Assembly (NCBI GenBank): GCA_947504035.1
Contig: CANNGA010000006.1
Span: 62,001-126,000 of the forward strand
Direction of reading: 5' to 3'
DNA length: 64,000 nt
From: an uncultured Flavobacteriaceae bacterium
GTDB taxonomy: Bacteria > Bacteroidota > Bacteroidia > Flavobacteriales > Flavobacteriaceae
In this document: positions 54,741 through 63,650 of the stretch, one piece after another
Layout: each line of letters begins with the position of its first letter
Position numbering within the stretch: the stretch's first letter is position 1
The notes under the pieces: generated by a model
Database searches by the model: none
What the model was told of the DNA's origin: nothing
Seen by the model: only the letters and a program-made list of their open reading frames with translations
Made by a program: the position numbers and the translations under genes

Positions 54741-55401
54741 AGTCTATATGTTTTTAACTTTCGACACTACAAAGATAGAACAGATGTAGTACTAATAACA
54801 CATTTATATTAGCCTATTTATATGTAATATTATCCGTTAAATATATGTTAACTCAATATTAAGTCAATATAGCATATGTTAGAGATAATATGCCATAATA
54901 TTAGGTGTAAAAACTTACAAAATAAGTGATTTTTAGAATGTTTTTGGATAGTATTTATAGATTAAAACGTTTTATTTTTTTTTAAAGTTATCCAACTGTA
55001 AATTTAAGATTACCAGCCTTGCTTCGTAAAGGGAGTTGTAATGTGGGGTTGGTATTGGAAACGCTAGTAGTGTTTAATCCTAGGATATGTATGGAATACC
55101 GTCATGAGGGTTTTCAAATGCTATAAACACTACTATTTTCTTAATTTCTGCTTAGTATCACTACGTTAAATTAAAAAACATCGCATAGCGCTAGTGTTTG
55201 CAGCAGTTGAAAGACGTAATAGATTTTTTACTGCATACTTTGGGTTAATTTGTAAAGGAAATAGACACCTCCTTCTATTATTTTAATAGAAGGAGGTGTT
55301 TTAAAATGGTTTTAGATAGATTTTATTGTACAGTATTACGCTATAGAAGTGTTATTGTATGCTGTTCTTGTGTTTTTACGACAACTGCGTTTAAAAATGA
55401 T
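54741..55401. other. 661-bp intergenic region with structured segment
   Basis: No convincing ORF. The part at 55000-55150 is less AT-rich than its surroundings and contains a 12-bp inverted repeat (TAGTAGTGTTTA at 55065-55076; TAAACACTACTA at 55124-55135) around 47 bases that include the palindrome ATCCTAGGAT. A strong hairpin follows at 55265-55299. It may hold an uncharacterised RNA, a remnant of a mobile element or both. Confidence 0.4.
55265..55299 (-). terminator. Terminator of the giant AAA+ ATPase gene
   Basis: A perfect 16-bp stem ACACCTCCTTCTATTA / TAATAGAAGGAGGTGT with a 3-base loop, 100 bp after the ATPase stop. The T tract on either strand is weak, so read-through is possible. 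Confidence 0.65.
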
Positions 55402-58400
55402 TTAGGGCTCGTTTTTTTCCAAGCCTTGTTTTAATACGTCTTGTATGCCTTCTAAATGTTCGCTAAACTGCATCATTTGGGCAAGCACCTGAGCCATTTC
55501 GTTTTGATTGCCAAAACCTTTCAGTTTGTTGTTCTTTACAAAAGTAGTTTTAATAGTTTCCCAGCGTTCTGCTTCGGTTGCATCTATAGTGTTTGTAAGC
55601 GTTTTAAATTTTAATAGGTTGGCTTCAGCTGCACTGGTAAGTGTTTGCGATTCGTTTTCATAATGCGATAATAAAAGTGTCTGTAACTCTTTAGCATTCA
55701 TAATCGGTACAACCTTAGCCACTAGTTTGCTCATGTCGCGGTAAGAGCCTTGTAATTTAAAAGAAGGTTCAGTACGGTAGCTGTCATCCATTGCCGCCGA
55801 TTTAATGTAAGTTTCGTTAACTTTTAATACGGTGTTTCGAATTGTAACCACTTTATCTAAAACAGCTAAGTAATCTTGAATTTCTTGTTTGGTATGGTTG
55901 CCCTTAAGATTAACATCGTCATGGTTTCCAGATTCTACTGCTGCTATAAGCTGATAGATGTCTTCAAAATACTTGCTGCTTAATTGGTGTAATATTGGGT
56001 TAGAGGTGAGCGCATTTTCAATTAAGCTTAGTTTAAACAGATCGGCAGTATCTCCAATAATATCTCCCAAGTTATAAATGTCGGCCCGGTTGGCTAACAT
56101 GTCTGGTATTTGAAATTTGTCGCCACTTTCGGTATAAGGGTTTCCTGCCATGATAACACAGAATTTTTTACTGCGTAAATCGTAGGTTTTAGGCACACCA
56201 TTATATACACCTTCTATTTTTCTGGTACCATCGGCTAGAGAAATGAATTTCTGTAAAAATTCTGGGTTGCAATGCTGTATATCATCTAAATAGAGCATGA
56301 CGTTGTTGCCCATTTCAAATGCTAAATTTAGTTTTTTGAGCTCTTCTCGTGCGGCAGAGTTATTTGCGGTTAATGGGTCTACAGAGGTCACTTCATGACC
56401 AATAGCAGGGCCGTTTATTTTCATAAAAATAAGACCAAGACGGTTCGCCATGTATTCCATTAAGGTTGTTTTACCATAACCAGGCGGTGATATGAGGAGT
56501 AACATGCCCATACGATCGGTACGCTTGTTAGCGCCGACACTTCCTAATTGTTTGGATAAATTATCGCCAAACAAAGGCAAATACACTTGGTCAATAAGTT
56601 TATTGCGGACAAACGATGATAAGACACGGGGCTTAAATTCTTCGAGTTTTAATTCTGATTTTAACCTATGTGTTACGGCATGTTTGGCGTCGCGATAAGC
56701 ATTAAATGCAGGCACATCAAGTGTTGTAAATTGCTCTAAAGTACTTATAAAATCGTGATAGTTAAAGTAGAATTCGCCGTTAGTAATGCTATTATGGCTG
56801 CCTTTTAGGCCTCGAATTTGTGTGCTGGCATCTACCTGAATGATTTTAGAGCTGGCGTCGTTTTTAAATACTAAAAGCGCAACAACTTCGTAAATATAAG
56901 CGGTGGCTTCTGGGGCTTGTGCTTTTAAAAAAGCACCAATCCATTGCACAGCTAATACTACGGCATCTGTACTGTCGGTTTGCGCTTCTGTCGCAGCTTT
57001 TAAAGTGCTTTTAAAAGTGTTAAGTGCTTTTTTCTGCTCTAGGGTTTTAATGAAAGCGTCGTGTAAATCTTGCGCGGTTTTGCTAATACAAAAACGATCG
57101 CTACTTTGAAGTTCTTCAAAAAGATAAGATGCTGTTTTATGCGCCAGATTTTGCGTTTCTTTTGTGTCCTGTGGCGATAGTATATCGAGATAGACCGAAT
57201 GTGATAAAGCGGTACTTAAAGCTGTTATAATACTTTTATATTCTGTACTGTTTGGAAATACCGCTAAAACGTTACCAGAGGCTTTTATTTTTTGGTTCCA
57301 AAGGTGTTTATTGTCTGCATCTAGTGTATTCCAAAAGCATTGACCGAAAGCTCTAATGGTAGGGGTATAACGTAATAAGCCCAGGTCTTCATGCTTAAGA
57401 CATAATGTTTTTAGAATTACGGCTGCATCTTCATCATGAACGCCTTTTACATAACCTTCAGCATAGTTTTTACTGCTTTCACTTTTTACAAGTTCTAAAA
57501 GGGCAGCATCATCACTAAAATTTATCTTTAGCAATGGGGTATTAAATAATTTATAGGCCAAATAGGCCGAACGGTATACGGTATCGTTTTCAGAGATTAA
57601 TTCTTGATCCCAATACGTTTTGGAGGCCAATAAAACGTCGTCTTTAATAGTTTGGTAGAAGTCGGTACCTGTTAAATGGTATTTTAAGGTGTCGTCTTTA
57701 TAGACGATCGTAAGGTCTAAAGCCTGTTTGTTAACCCCAAATTTATGCTTACCAAGCTTTATAATGTTTTCACCATCTTCGTATAAATCTTGGGTGTCTT
57801 TTAGCTTTCTAATGGCATCTTCTTTGGCGACTTTTAATCCGGTTTCAATAGTTTCTGCCTTGCCTGGATCTTCTAAATCTTTTAAGTCGCTAATGATATC
57901 ACGAAGCTTGTTTATCATTAAATCGGATGCGAAATAACCGTTAATTTCAACCGTTGTTTTAAAGCTTTGTGCTTTTTTTGAGACGCCTTTTAAAATGCGA
58001 TTCGCGGTAGCTTCTAAGCGTATTGCTTTTTTATTTCTAGCTTCAACGAGACTATTTTTTCTAGCTTCAAATGCATTGTAAACTTCTTCGCGTTTTTCTA
58101 TGATTAAGGAGATAAAATCTTCAAAATCTGCAAATCTCCCTTCTAGATCTTCTAGCTGTACAGAGACTTTGTTAAGGAGTTCGTCTGTTTTTTCAGGGGT
58201 ATTCGCAATATCTAGATAATTGATGATACTCTGGTCTACCAGTTTAAGTTGTGCTGCAAACTCGGCAGAAGCTTCTTTTTCGCCTAAGGTTTTTAAAGTG
58301 TTTTTTAAACCTGCCTTTAGTTGGTTTATAGTCGCAAAGATTAAAGAGATGTTGTCTATAATTTGCGTAGAATGTGAGGCGTCTTCTATTTCTAAATTTG

Positions 58401-60303
58401 AAACGATATCGATAAGCATTTCTAAATCGCTGGCAATTTGATGCACCTCTTCTTCTAAGGTTTTGGCAGCGATAACTTTTGTAATCGTTTTTAATGCGGC
58501 TTCTTTTTCTGCAACGCGTTCGTGGTAAGGTACAAGAGCCTTGTCGTTTAATAGAAATTCTACACAGCGCTTAGAAATGGTATCGTTTTGGGCAATGATA
58601 GTTTCCTCTAAGGAGGTTATGAATGCTGTATCTACATACCGAATTTCGTTTAAGCCTATCACTTCACCTCTAAGGGTTCTTAATTGGGATAGTACGGCTA
58701 CAAAATCTTCAATCGATTTGAAACTGCTGCTTTTAATTTTTCCAAAAATAGCATCAGCCTTGGTTTGTGTTTCCTTGGTTACGGCTGCTGCTGTTTTGCG
58801 CAGCTGCACCACTTTGTCAAACTCATCTACAGCGGCATTAGCGGCTTCGTTTAATGCTTTTAGAGGGGCATTAATAAGAAAGGTGTCGGGTTCTGCAATC
58901 CAATAATAGCTATTTAAGATATCGTTTGTGGCTTTGGCAATATCGTTGTATAAACCGTCGTAACTGTCTTCTTTATTAAGTAAGGTAATTAAAGCTTGGC
59001 ATTCAGCCATTGCTTTTACAATGTCTTTATTTCCAATTTTATAAAGTAAGGTGTCTGTATGCTCAGATGGCATTACATCACCTTTTATAAAAGGGGTTTG
59101 CCATATTTGAATGACATGGTGTTTGGTTTGTGTGTCTTCGGTTTTAAAATAGCAGAGTTCTCCGTGGCTAAGAATGGTAAATCCATTACAAATAATGGGG
59201 GTGTTTACCTGTTGTTCAATCACGTTGTACGAAAGGAGGATGTACAAGCCATTTTCACTTTCATAAAACACATAGAGGTAATCTTCTCCATTAGGCGAAC
59301 TTACTTTCTTCTGAAATTTAACCTTAGAAATGCCGTTTTCAAACAATTTGAAATCACCAGATTGCAAATAGTAACCATTTGCAAAAATAATTCCTTGGTC
59401 GTCTGGTAAAAGAACGCAGGCGTCTGCAATACTGTCTATTTTTTTAACCTCTTGTATTTTGTGGTTGTAAACAAAATAGCGAGGCGCTTCTTGGAAAGGT
59501 TTAATTTCCAAGGCAATTAAATTGCCTAAGTCTGCATACCTGTATTGTCCATCGTCTAGCGTTTGATCTGGATGAAGTACAGGTTCGTCATAGATGCCTT
59601 TACCATCATCGGTATTATCTTCTATTTTTATGGTTAAATCGCCACCTACTGTTTCAACAAAAACCTTGTTTAGTATGGAAACGTGAGGGTGTAACCCATA
59701 CACGTGATGATCTCGTGAAGGCTCGACCCAGTTAAACTCGTGTTGGTTTGGGAATTTAAATTCATGCTCACTACGGTTATCTACATATTGTAGTGCCCCG
59801 TCATTAATGAGCCATTTAAAGGTTTTAATATCAGTACTGCTTTCGCTTAATTGAAATACCATGTGCAAGTAATTGCCCACGATAGCGAATTTGGAAAAAA
59901 TGGTGTTTCGGTAGTATTTATAAAGGTTTGTGAAATCGTTTATAAATGTACTGTCTTCTATTAATGCAAGCGGTTGTATGGTAAAATGGTTGTCTCCAAA
60001 GGTGTAAATACTAAAAACATCTGCAAGCGTAACGTCGGTACGTAGCCCAAAATGCACATTATAACCAAATAGGCAAAGGTCTCCAATGGTTACAATGTCT
60101 CTGGCAATGCAATTGTTTTCGGTATTGATACGGTTGTTGGCAATAAGTTTTGTTTCTACACTGCCAAAGACCTCTTTACGGGCATCGTTTAATTGCGACA
60201 GTCGCGATAGTAGGTCGCTTTTTTGTTTTTGTAAACGTCCTTGAATAATTTCGTAAGTACCACCGTCTAGTTGTGTATGTTGTTCTGTTGTGTTGTCTTC
60301 CAT
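55402..60303 (-). CDS. Giant AAA+ ATPase (DNA repair ATPase-like) linked to flotillin
   Basis: 1633 residues. A short coiled coil (about 20-45) precedes a ~370-residue beta-rich region (about 60-430; repeated GYNVHFGL-, GNYLHMVF- and NGLYILLSYN-type strands, propeller-like). A long helical region follows (about 470-900), then a mixed region, and an AAA+ domain (about 1250-1450). Walker A is PPGYGKTT (K1278), Walker B is MLYLDD (D1340-D1341), and sensor 1 is IMAGNPYTE. Helices follow to the C-terminus. Proteins of this layout are often annotated as DNA repair ATPase, but direct DNA binding is not evident. The gene lies 157 bp downstream of the flotillin gene on the same strand, with a terminator in between. 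Confidence 0.8.
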   Translation of the reverse strand: MEDNTTEQHTQLDGGTYEIIQGRLQKQKSDLLSRLSQLNDARKEVFGSVETKLIANNRINTENNCIARDIVTIGDLCLFGYNVHFGLRTDVTLADVFSIYTFGDNHFTIQPLALIEDSTFINDFTNLYKYYRNTIFSKFAIVGNYLHMVFQLSESSTDIKTFKWLINDGALQYVDNRSEHEFKFPNQHEFNWVEPSRDHHVYGLHPHVSILNKVFVETVGGDLTIKIEDNTDDGKGIYDEPVLHPDQTLDDGQYRYADLGNLIALEIKPFQEAPRYFVYNHKIQEVKKIDSIADACVLLPDDQGIIFANGYYLQSGDFKLFENGISKVKFQKKVSSPNGEDYLYVFYESENGLYILLSYNVIEQQVNTPIICNGFTILSHGELCYFKTEDTQTKHHVIQIWQTPFIKGDVMPSEHTDTLLYKIGNKDIVKAMAECQALITLLNKEDSYDGLYNDIAKATNDILNSYYWIAEPDTFLINAPLKALNEAANAAVDEFDKVVQLRKTAAAVTKETQTKADAIFGKIKSSSFKSIEDFVAVLSQLRTLRGEVIGLNEIRYVDTAFITSLEETIIAQNDTISKRCVEFLLNDKALVPYHERVAEKEAALKTITKVIAAKTLEEEVHQIASDLEMLIDIVSNLEIEDASHSTQIIDNISLIFATINQLKAGLKNTLKTLGEKEASAEFAAQLKLVDQSIINYLDIANTPEKTDELLNKVSVQLEDLEGRFADFEDFISLIIEKREEVYNAFEARKNSLVEARNKKAIRLEATANRILKGVSKKAQSFKTTVEINGYFASDLMINKLRDIISDLKDLEDPGKAETIETGLKVAKEDAIRKLKDTQDLYEDGENIIKLGKHKFGVNKQALDLTIVYKDDTLKYHLTGTDFYQTIKDDVLLASKTYWDQELISENDTVYRSAYLAYKLFNTPLLKINFSDDAALLELVKSESSKNYAEGYVKGVHDEDAAVILKTLCLKHEDLGLLRYTPTIRAFGQCFWNTLDADNKHLWNQKIKASGNVLAVFPNSTEYKSIITALSTALSHSVYLDILSPQDTKETQNLAHKTASYLFEELQSSDRFCISKTAQDLHDAFIKTLEQKKALNTFKSTLKAATEAQTDSTDAVVLAVQWIGAFLKAQAPEATAYIYEVVALLVFKNDASSKIIQVDASTQIRGLKGSHNSITNGEFYFNYHDFISTLEQFTTLDVPAFNAYRDAKHAVTHRLKSELKLEEFKPRVLSSFVRNKLIDQVYLPLFGDNLSKQLGSVGANKRTDRMGMLLLISPPGYGKTTLMEYMANRLGLIFMKINGPAIGHEVTSVDPLTANNSAAREELKKLNLAFEMGNNVMLYLDDIQHCNPEFLQKFISLADGTRKIEGVYNGVPKTYDLRSKKFCVIMAGNPYTESGDKFQIPDMLANRADIYNLGDIIGDTADLFKLSLIENALTSNPILHQLSSKYFEDIYQLIAAVESGNHDDVNLKGNHTKQEIQDYLAVLDKVVTIRNTVLKVNETYIKSAAMDDSYRTEPSFKLQGSYRDMSKLVAKVVPIMNAKELQTLLLSHYENESQTLTSAAEANLLKFKTLTNTIDATEAERWETIKTTFVKNNKLKGFGNQNEMAQVLAQMMQFSEHLEGIQDVLKQGLEKNEP

Positions 60304-60312
60304 AATTTAGAG

Positions 60313-60332
60313 ACTTCCATAGTTCTGGAAGT
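60313..60332 (-). other. Hairpin just upstream of the giant ATPase start
   Basis: ACTTCCA (60313-60319) and TGGAAGT (60326-60332) form a 7-bp stem with a 6-base loop, 9 bp upstream of the ATG. It is in the leader and could affect ribosome access. Confidence 0.35.
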
Positions 60333-60422
60333 GATATTCATAATATAATGGCGTATGTAAACCTTAAAATCGCTTGGTGATTTTGAGTGTATTTGTATTA
60401 ACAGTCAAAATACCGAATAGAG

Positions 60423-60454
60423 ATCACACCTCCACAAGTATATGGAGGTGTGAT
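60423..60454 (-). terminator. Terminator after the flotillin gene
   Basis: ATCACACCTCCA (60423-60434) pairs with TGGAGGTGTGAT (60443-60454), 12 bp, loop 8. T-rich DNA follows on the plus side, and on the minus strand it is followed by CTCTATT, a weak T tract. It shares the ACACCTCC core with the ATPase terminator. Confidence 0.65.
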
Positions 60455-60460
60455 TTTATT

Positions 60461-62563
60461 TTATCCCAATTTCTTATTGGATACCCCTAAGCCTTTGGCA
60501 AGATTGGCCAAGTTGTTAAACAAGGTCACTTCGCTAGCATCGGAGGTTTTAGATTTTAAATCTACCAATAAATTAGCTATAGATACATTTTTAATGTCTT
60601 CTGAAGAAATGCCATATTTGGTAGCAAAGTCTTTAATCTTATCTAAAAGATTGCCTTTAACATCATCGCTGCCTAGAATCGCATCTTTTACTTGTGTGAT
60701 GTTATCAGAATGGTTTACCAAACGGTCTATACCTTTAGATTTGGTAATCTGACCTATAATTTGATCGAAGAACATTGTTTCTCCACCTACAATATCAATG
60801 TTGGCGGCTTTAAGTGCAGCGCCAATCACATCGGCTTGTGCGTAGGCCACTTCTTTTTGAATATTGATTTCGGCTAAATCGACTTGTAATTCTTTGTCTA
60901 ATCGTAACTTAAATTCTTCATGTTCTTTACCAACACCGTCTAATTTCTTCATCGCATTGGCTTTTTCTTCGATACCAGCAGCTTCTGCTAAAGCAATTTC
61001 TTTGTCGCCTATGGCTTTGGCTAAGGCCTGTTCTTTAATCACTTCGGCTTCTGCAATACCTTGTTCTTTTAAGGCTTCTGCTTTTGCTAAAATACCAGCA
61101 GCTTCTGCTTTTGCCTTTTCTTGAACAATATTAGCTTCTACTAGACCTTGACGCTCGTTAGCATCTGCTTTAGCATGCATAACTTGTGCCTCAGACATTC
61201 CAATTACAGCTTCTTCTTTGGCTGTTGCTTCTGCTAAGGTTTTTCGTGCTTCTGCTTCTTTTTGACTGGCTTGCTTTTTGGCTTCTGCTTCAATATTAAT
61301 TTCTTCTGCTTTTTGTTTAGAAGCTTCTTTTTCTGCTTCAGCAGCTTTTATAGTTTTAATTAACGATTCCTGTGCGTTGGCTTCGGCAATAGTAATTTTT
61401 ACCTGTTTCTCTCTGTCAGCTGTTTTAAAGGCTTCTATATCCTTCATGTTCTCTTGCTCTTCTACGACTCCTTTTTCTAGCATTACCCTGTCGCGAATCA
61501 CATCTTGGATGTTTTTCTTTTCAACTTCAACAACCTTTTCTTTTTCAATTTGCGCTAAAGTAACGATGCGTTCTCTTTCTGTAGCTTCTAGCATACGGTC
61601 TTTCTCTACGCGTTCTGTCTCTACCACATCGGTACGTTGTTTGTTTTTCGCAGCGACAATAATTTGGCGTTCCATATTTTCTTCGGCGACTTTTACTTTT
61701 TCTTGTGTAGAAATTCGAGCCGTTTCAGATTTTAAACGTTCTTCTTCAGCAACCTTAAGAATTTCGGCCTCTTCTCGGGCTTTGATATTTGAAATTTCTC
61801 GGTGTTGCTGTTCTTCTTTTTCAGCCAATTGTTTGTCTAATTCTAAAATGGCTTCGCGTGCTTCTACATCTTGCTTGCGAATTACTTTTTCCTCATCACG
61901 TTTAATAAGGTTGGCTTTCATATTTTGTTCTGCCGTAAGTTCTGTGATCTTTTTAATTCCTTCTGCATCTAGAATGTTATCAGGTTTTAAGAAGGTTACA
62001 GGGGTTTGCTCTAGGTAATCAATCGCACAATCCTCTAAGGTATAGCCGTTAAGGTCTGTTCCTATAATGTCTACGATCTCATCGCGAAATTCTCTACGGG
62101 CTTCGTATAATTCTACGAATTGGAATTTTTTACCTACGGTTTTTAAGGCTTCAGAAAATTTAGCTTCGAAGAGTTCTTCTAGTGTTGAAATGTCTGAAGC
62201 ACGTTCGCAACCCACCGTTTGCGCTACTTTTTTAATAAATTCTACTTCGTTATTTACTCTAACAAAGAAGGCTACCTTTATATCAGCACGCATATTATCT
62301 TTACATAACAAGCCATTATCGCCAAGGCGCTCTATTTGAATTTTCTTTACCGAAATGTCCATAATTTCTACTCTGTGAAATACCGGTACGACGTATAAGC
62401 CTTTGTCTGTAGCTACTTTAGTTCCTTTGAAACCTGTTCTTACCAGGGCTTCTCCTTGTGGTACCTTTTTGTAGAATAAGGCAATAATTGCAAAATAAAT
62501 GATGATTAGAAAAAGAATAAGACCAATGCCTATTCCAACAAGTTGCAGAATGTGTACGTTCAT
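60461..62563 (-). CDS. Flotillin-family SPFH protein
   Basis: 700 residues. An N-terminal membrane helix (about 8-30) precedes the SPFH/band-7 domain (about 35-215, with GEALVRTGFKGTKVATDKG, NGLLCKDNMRADIKVAFFV and NGYTLEDCAIDYL). A very long Ala/Glu/Lys-rich coiled coil (about 215-560) and a C-terminal domain (about 570-700) follow. Flotillins oligomerise into ring or cage scaffolds that organise membrane microdomains. The YqiK-like length and adjacency to an NfeD/YqiJ-like gene 31 bp upstream support this assignment. The coding strand of the coiled coil is highly repetitive in codon use. Confidence 0.9.
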   Translation of the reverse strand: MNVHILQLVGIGIGLILFLIIIYFAIIALFYKKVPQGEALVRTGFKGTKVATDKGLYVVPVFHRVEIMDISVKKIQIERLGDNGLLCKDNMRADIKVAFFVRVNNEVEFIKKVAQTVGCERASDISTLEELFEAKFSEALKTVGKKFQFVELYEARREFRDEIVDIIGTDLNGYTLEDCAIDYLEQTPVTFLKPDNILDAEGIKKITELTAEQNMKANLIKRDEEKVIRKQDVEAREAILELDKQLAEKEEQQHREISNIKAREEAEILKVAEEERLKSETARISTQEKVKVAEENMERQIIVAAKNKQRTDVVETERVEKDRMLEATERERIVTLAQIEKEKVVEVEKKNIQDVIRDRVMLEKGVVEEQENMKDIEAFKTADREKQVKITIAEANAQESLIKTIKAAEAEKEASKQKAEEINIEAEAKKQASQKEAEARKTLAEATAKEEAVIGMSEAQVMHAKADANERQGLVEANIVQEKAKAEAAGILAKAEALKEQGIAEAEVIKEQALAKAIGDKEIALAEAAGIEEKANAMKKLDGVGKEHEEFKLRLDKELQVDLAEINIQKEVAYAQADVIGAALKAANIDIVGGETMFFDQIIGQITKSKGIDRLVNHSDNITQVKDAILGSDDVKGNLLDKIKDFATKYGISSEDIKNVSIANLLVDLKSKTSDASEVTLFNNLANLAKGLGVSNKKLG

Positions 62564-62594
62564 AGTTGTTCTTTGGTTTTAAATGTAATGTGTG

Positions 62595-63353
62595 TTATAA
62601 TTCGAGTTTGTTATTTGTATTAGAGGTGTCGTCTTCAAAGGGGAGTACCCAAAAGAAGTTTTTATCGTCCGATTGTTTTACAATAATGATATCTTGGCGG
62701 TAGTTAATCGTACTACCATCAAAAGACTTCGCGTATATGGTCATGGGGTTGCCATCTGCTAATACTTCAGCAGCTCCCATTTTATCCTCAGAAATTTTAG
62801 ATTGCATAATGCCTTTTCTACCTGTTAGGTTTGTGGGAAGGTCACCATCTGGATTTAGGTTTTTAAAAAAACTCTTAAAAGGCGTTGTGAAAATTTTGGT
62901 GAGCAATAAAGAAGGCAGTAGCCCTGCCAAAAGTAGCGTGTAACCAAAATTGGTGTTGTAAGAGCTTGTATAACTGGTAGAGATAACGGTGCATAACCAC
63001 CAGATAAAAATCCAACTGGTAAACGTAAACATAAAAGGTAGGCCTACAAAGTTGAAGAAGAGCAGTGCCGTTTGCCACCACTTTAATTTTCTTTTGCGGT
63101 GTCTTATAAGGTCTTCTTTGTTAATTTCTGCATTCGCGAGATCGGGAAGCTGTGTGCTGCCATCTACAGTGGCGTCCATATCAACATCCACATCCACGTC
63201 TGCATCCACATCCACATCGATGTCTACGTCTATATCTAAATCAAAATCGATTCCAGATAGCATCGTAAAGCACCAGTACAGGATAAGTAAAATTACCAGT
63301 AAGGTTAAAATGATGTTTACAGAAGAAAATATAATGTCGAGAATAGTGAGCAA
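62595..63353 (-). CDS. NfeD/YqiJ-like membrane protein with (Asp-X)n segment
   Basis: 252 residues. A membrane helix (about 8-32) is followed by a segment in which Asp occupies every second position from D36 to D60. A soluble stretch and two further membrane helices (about 95-145) come next. The C-terminal ~90 residues include NLTGRKGIMQSKISEDKMGAAEVLADGN and IIIVKQSDDKNFFWVLPF, resembling the OB-fold of NfeD/YqiJ proteins. Those proteins are the usual operon partners of flotillins and are thought to help assemble the microdomain. It is first in the three-gene group. The DUF1449 style of Asp repeat fits what I recall of the family. Confidence 0.8.
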   Translation of the reverse strand: MLTILDIIFSSVNIILTLLVILLILYWCFTMLSGIDFDLDIDVDIDVDVDADVDVDVDMDATVDGSTQLPDLANAEINKEDLIRHRKRKLKWWQTALLFFNFVGLPFMFTFTSWIFIWWLCTVISTSYTSSYNTNFGYTLLLAGLLPSLLLTKIFTTPFKSFFKNLNPDGDLPTNLTGRKGIMQSKISEDKMGAAEVLADGNPMTIYAKSFDGSTINYRQDIIIVKQSDDKNFFWVLPFEDDTSNTNNKLEL

Positions 63354-63650
63354 TAGCTATTAATTTAAGAGGTTAAATTACAAAACAATAATAGGTAAAG
63401 TTTTTCACATTTTACAAAGTATATTCTTATTACTTCTTATAAAAATGCAACTAAGTTTAATTATTTAAACTATAGGTATGAAGATTATTAAAAATGTTAC
63501 AAACTGTAATTTGATTTTTTATTTAGGGCATAATGCCTATAAATACATAGAGGGGTTTCATAAAATAGATAGCTGTATTTTGTCATGTCTCTAAAGTTAT
63601 ACGACTTAAGAAACTGTTATTAAAAAAGATACCTTACTTGTAGTAATACC
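63354..63650. other. Divergent promoter region
   Basis: 297 AT-rich bases between the NfeD-like gene and the hydrolase. A 38-codon frame at 63478-63594 was considered and not accepted. No structured element was seen. Confidence 0.4.

Noticed and set aside
61278-62018. 246-codon plus-strand frame opposite flotillin
   Set aside because: It mirrors the Ala/Glu/Lys-rich coiled coil and gives a Ser/Cys/Phe-rich product with no plausible fold; the flotillin frame is clear.
63478-63594. 38-codon ORF in the gap before the hydrolase
   Set aside because: No terminator, no promoter and composition as in the surrounding AT-rich DNA; too short to support.
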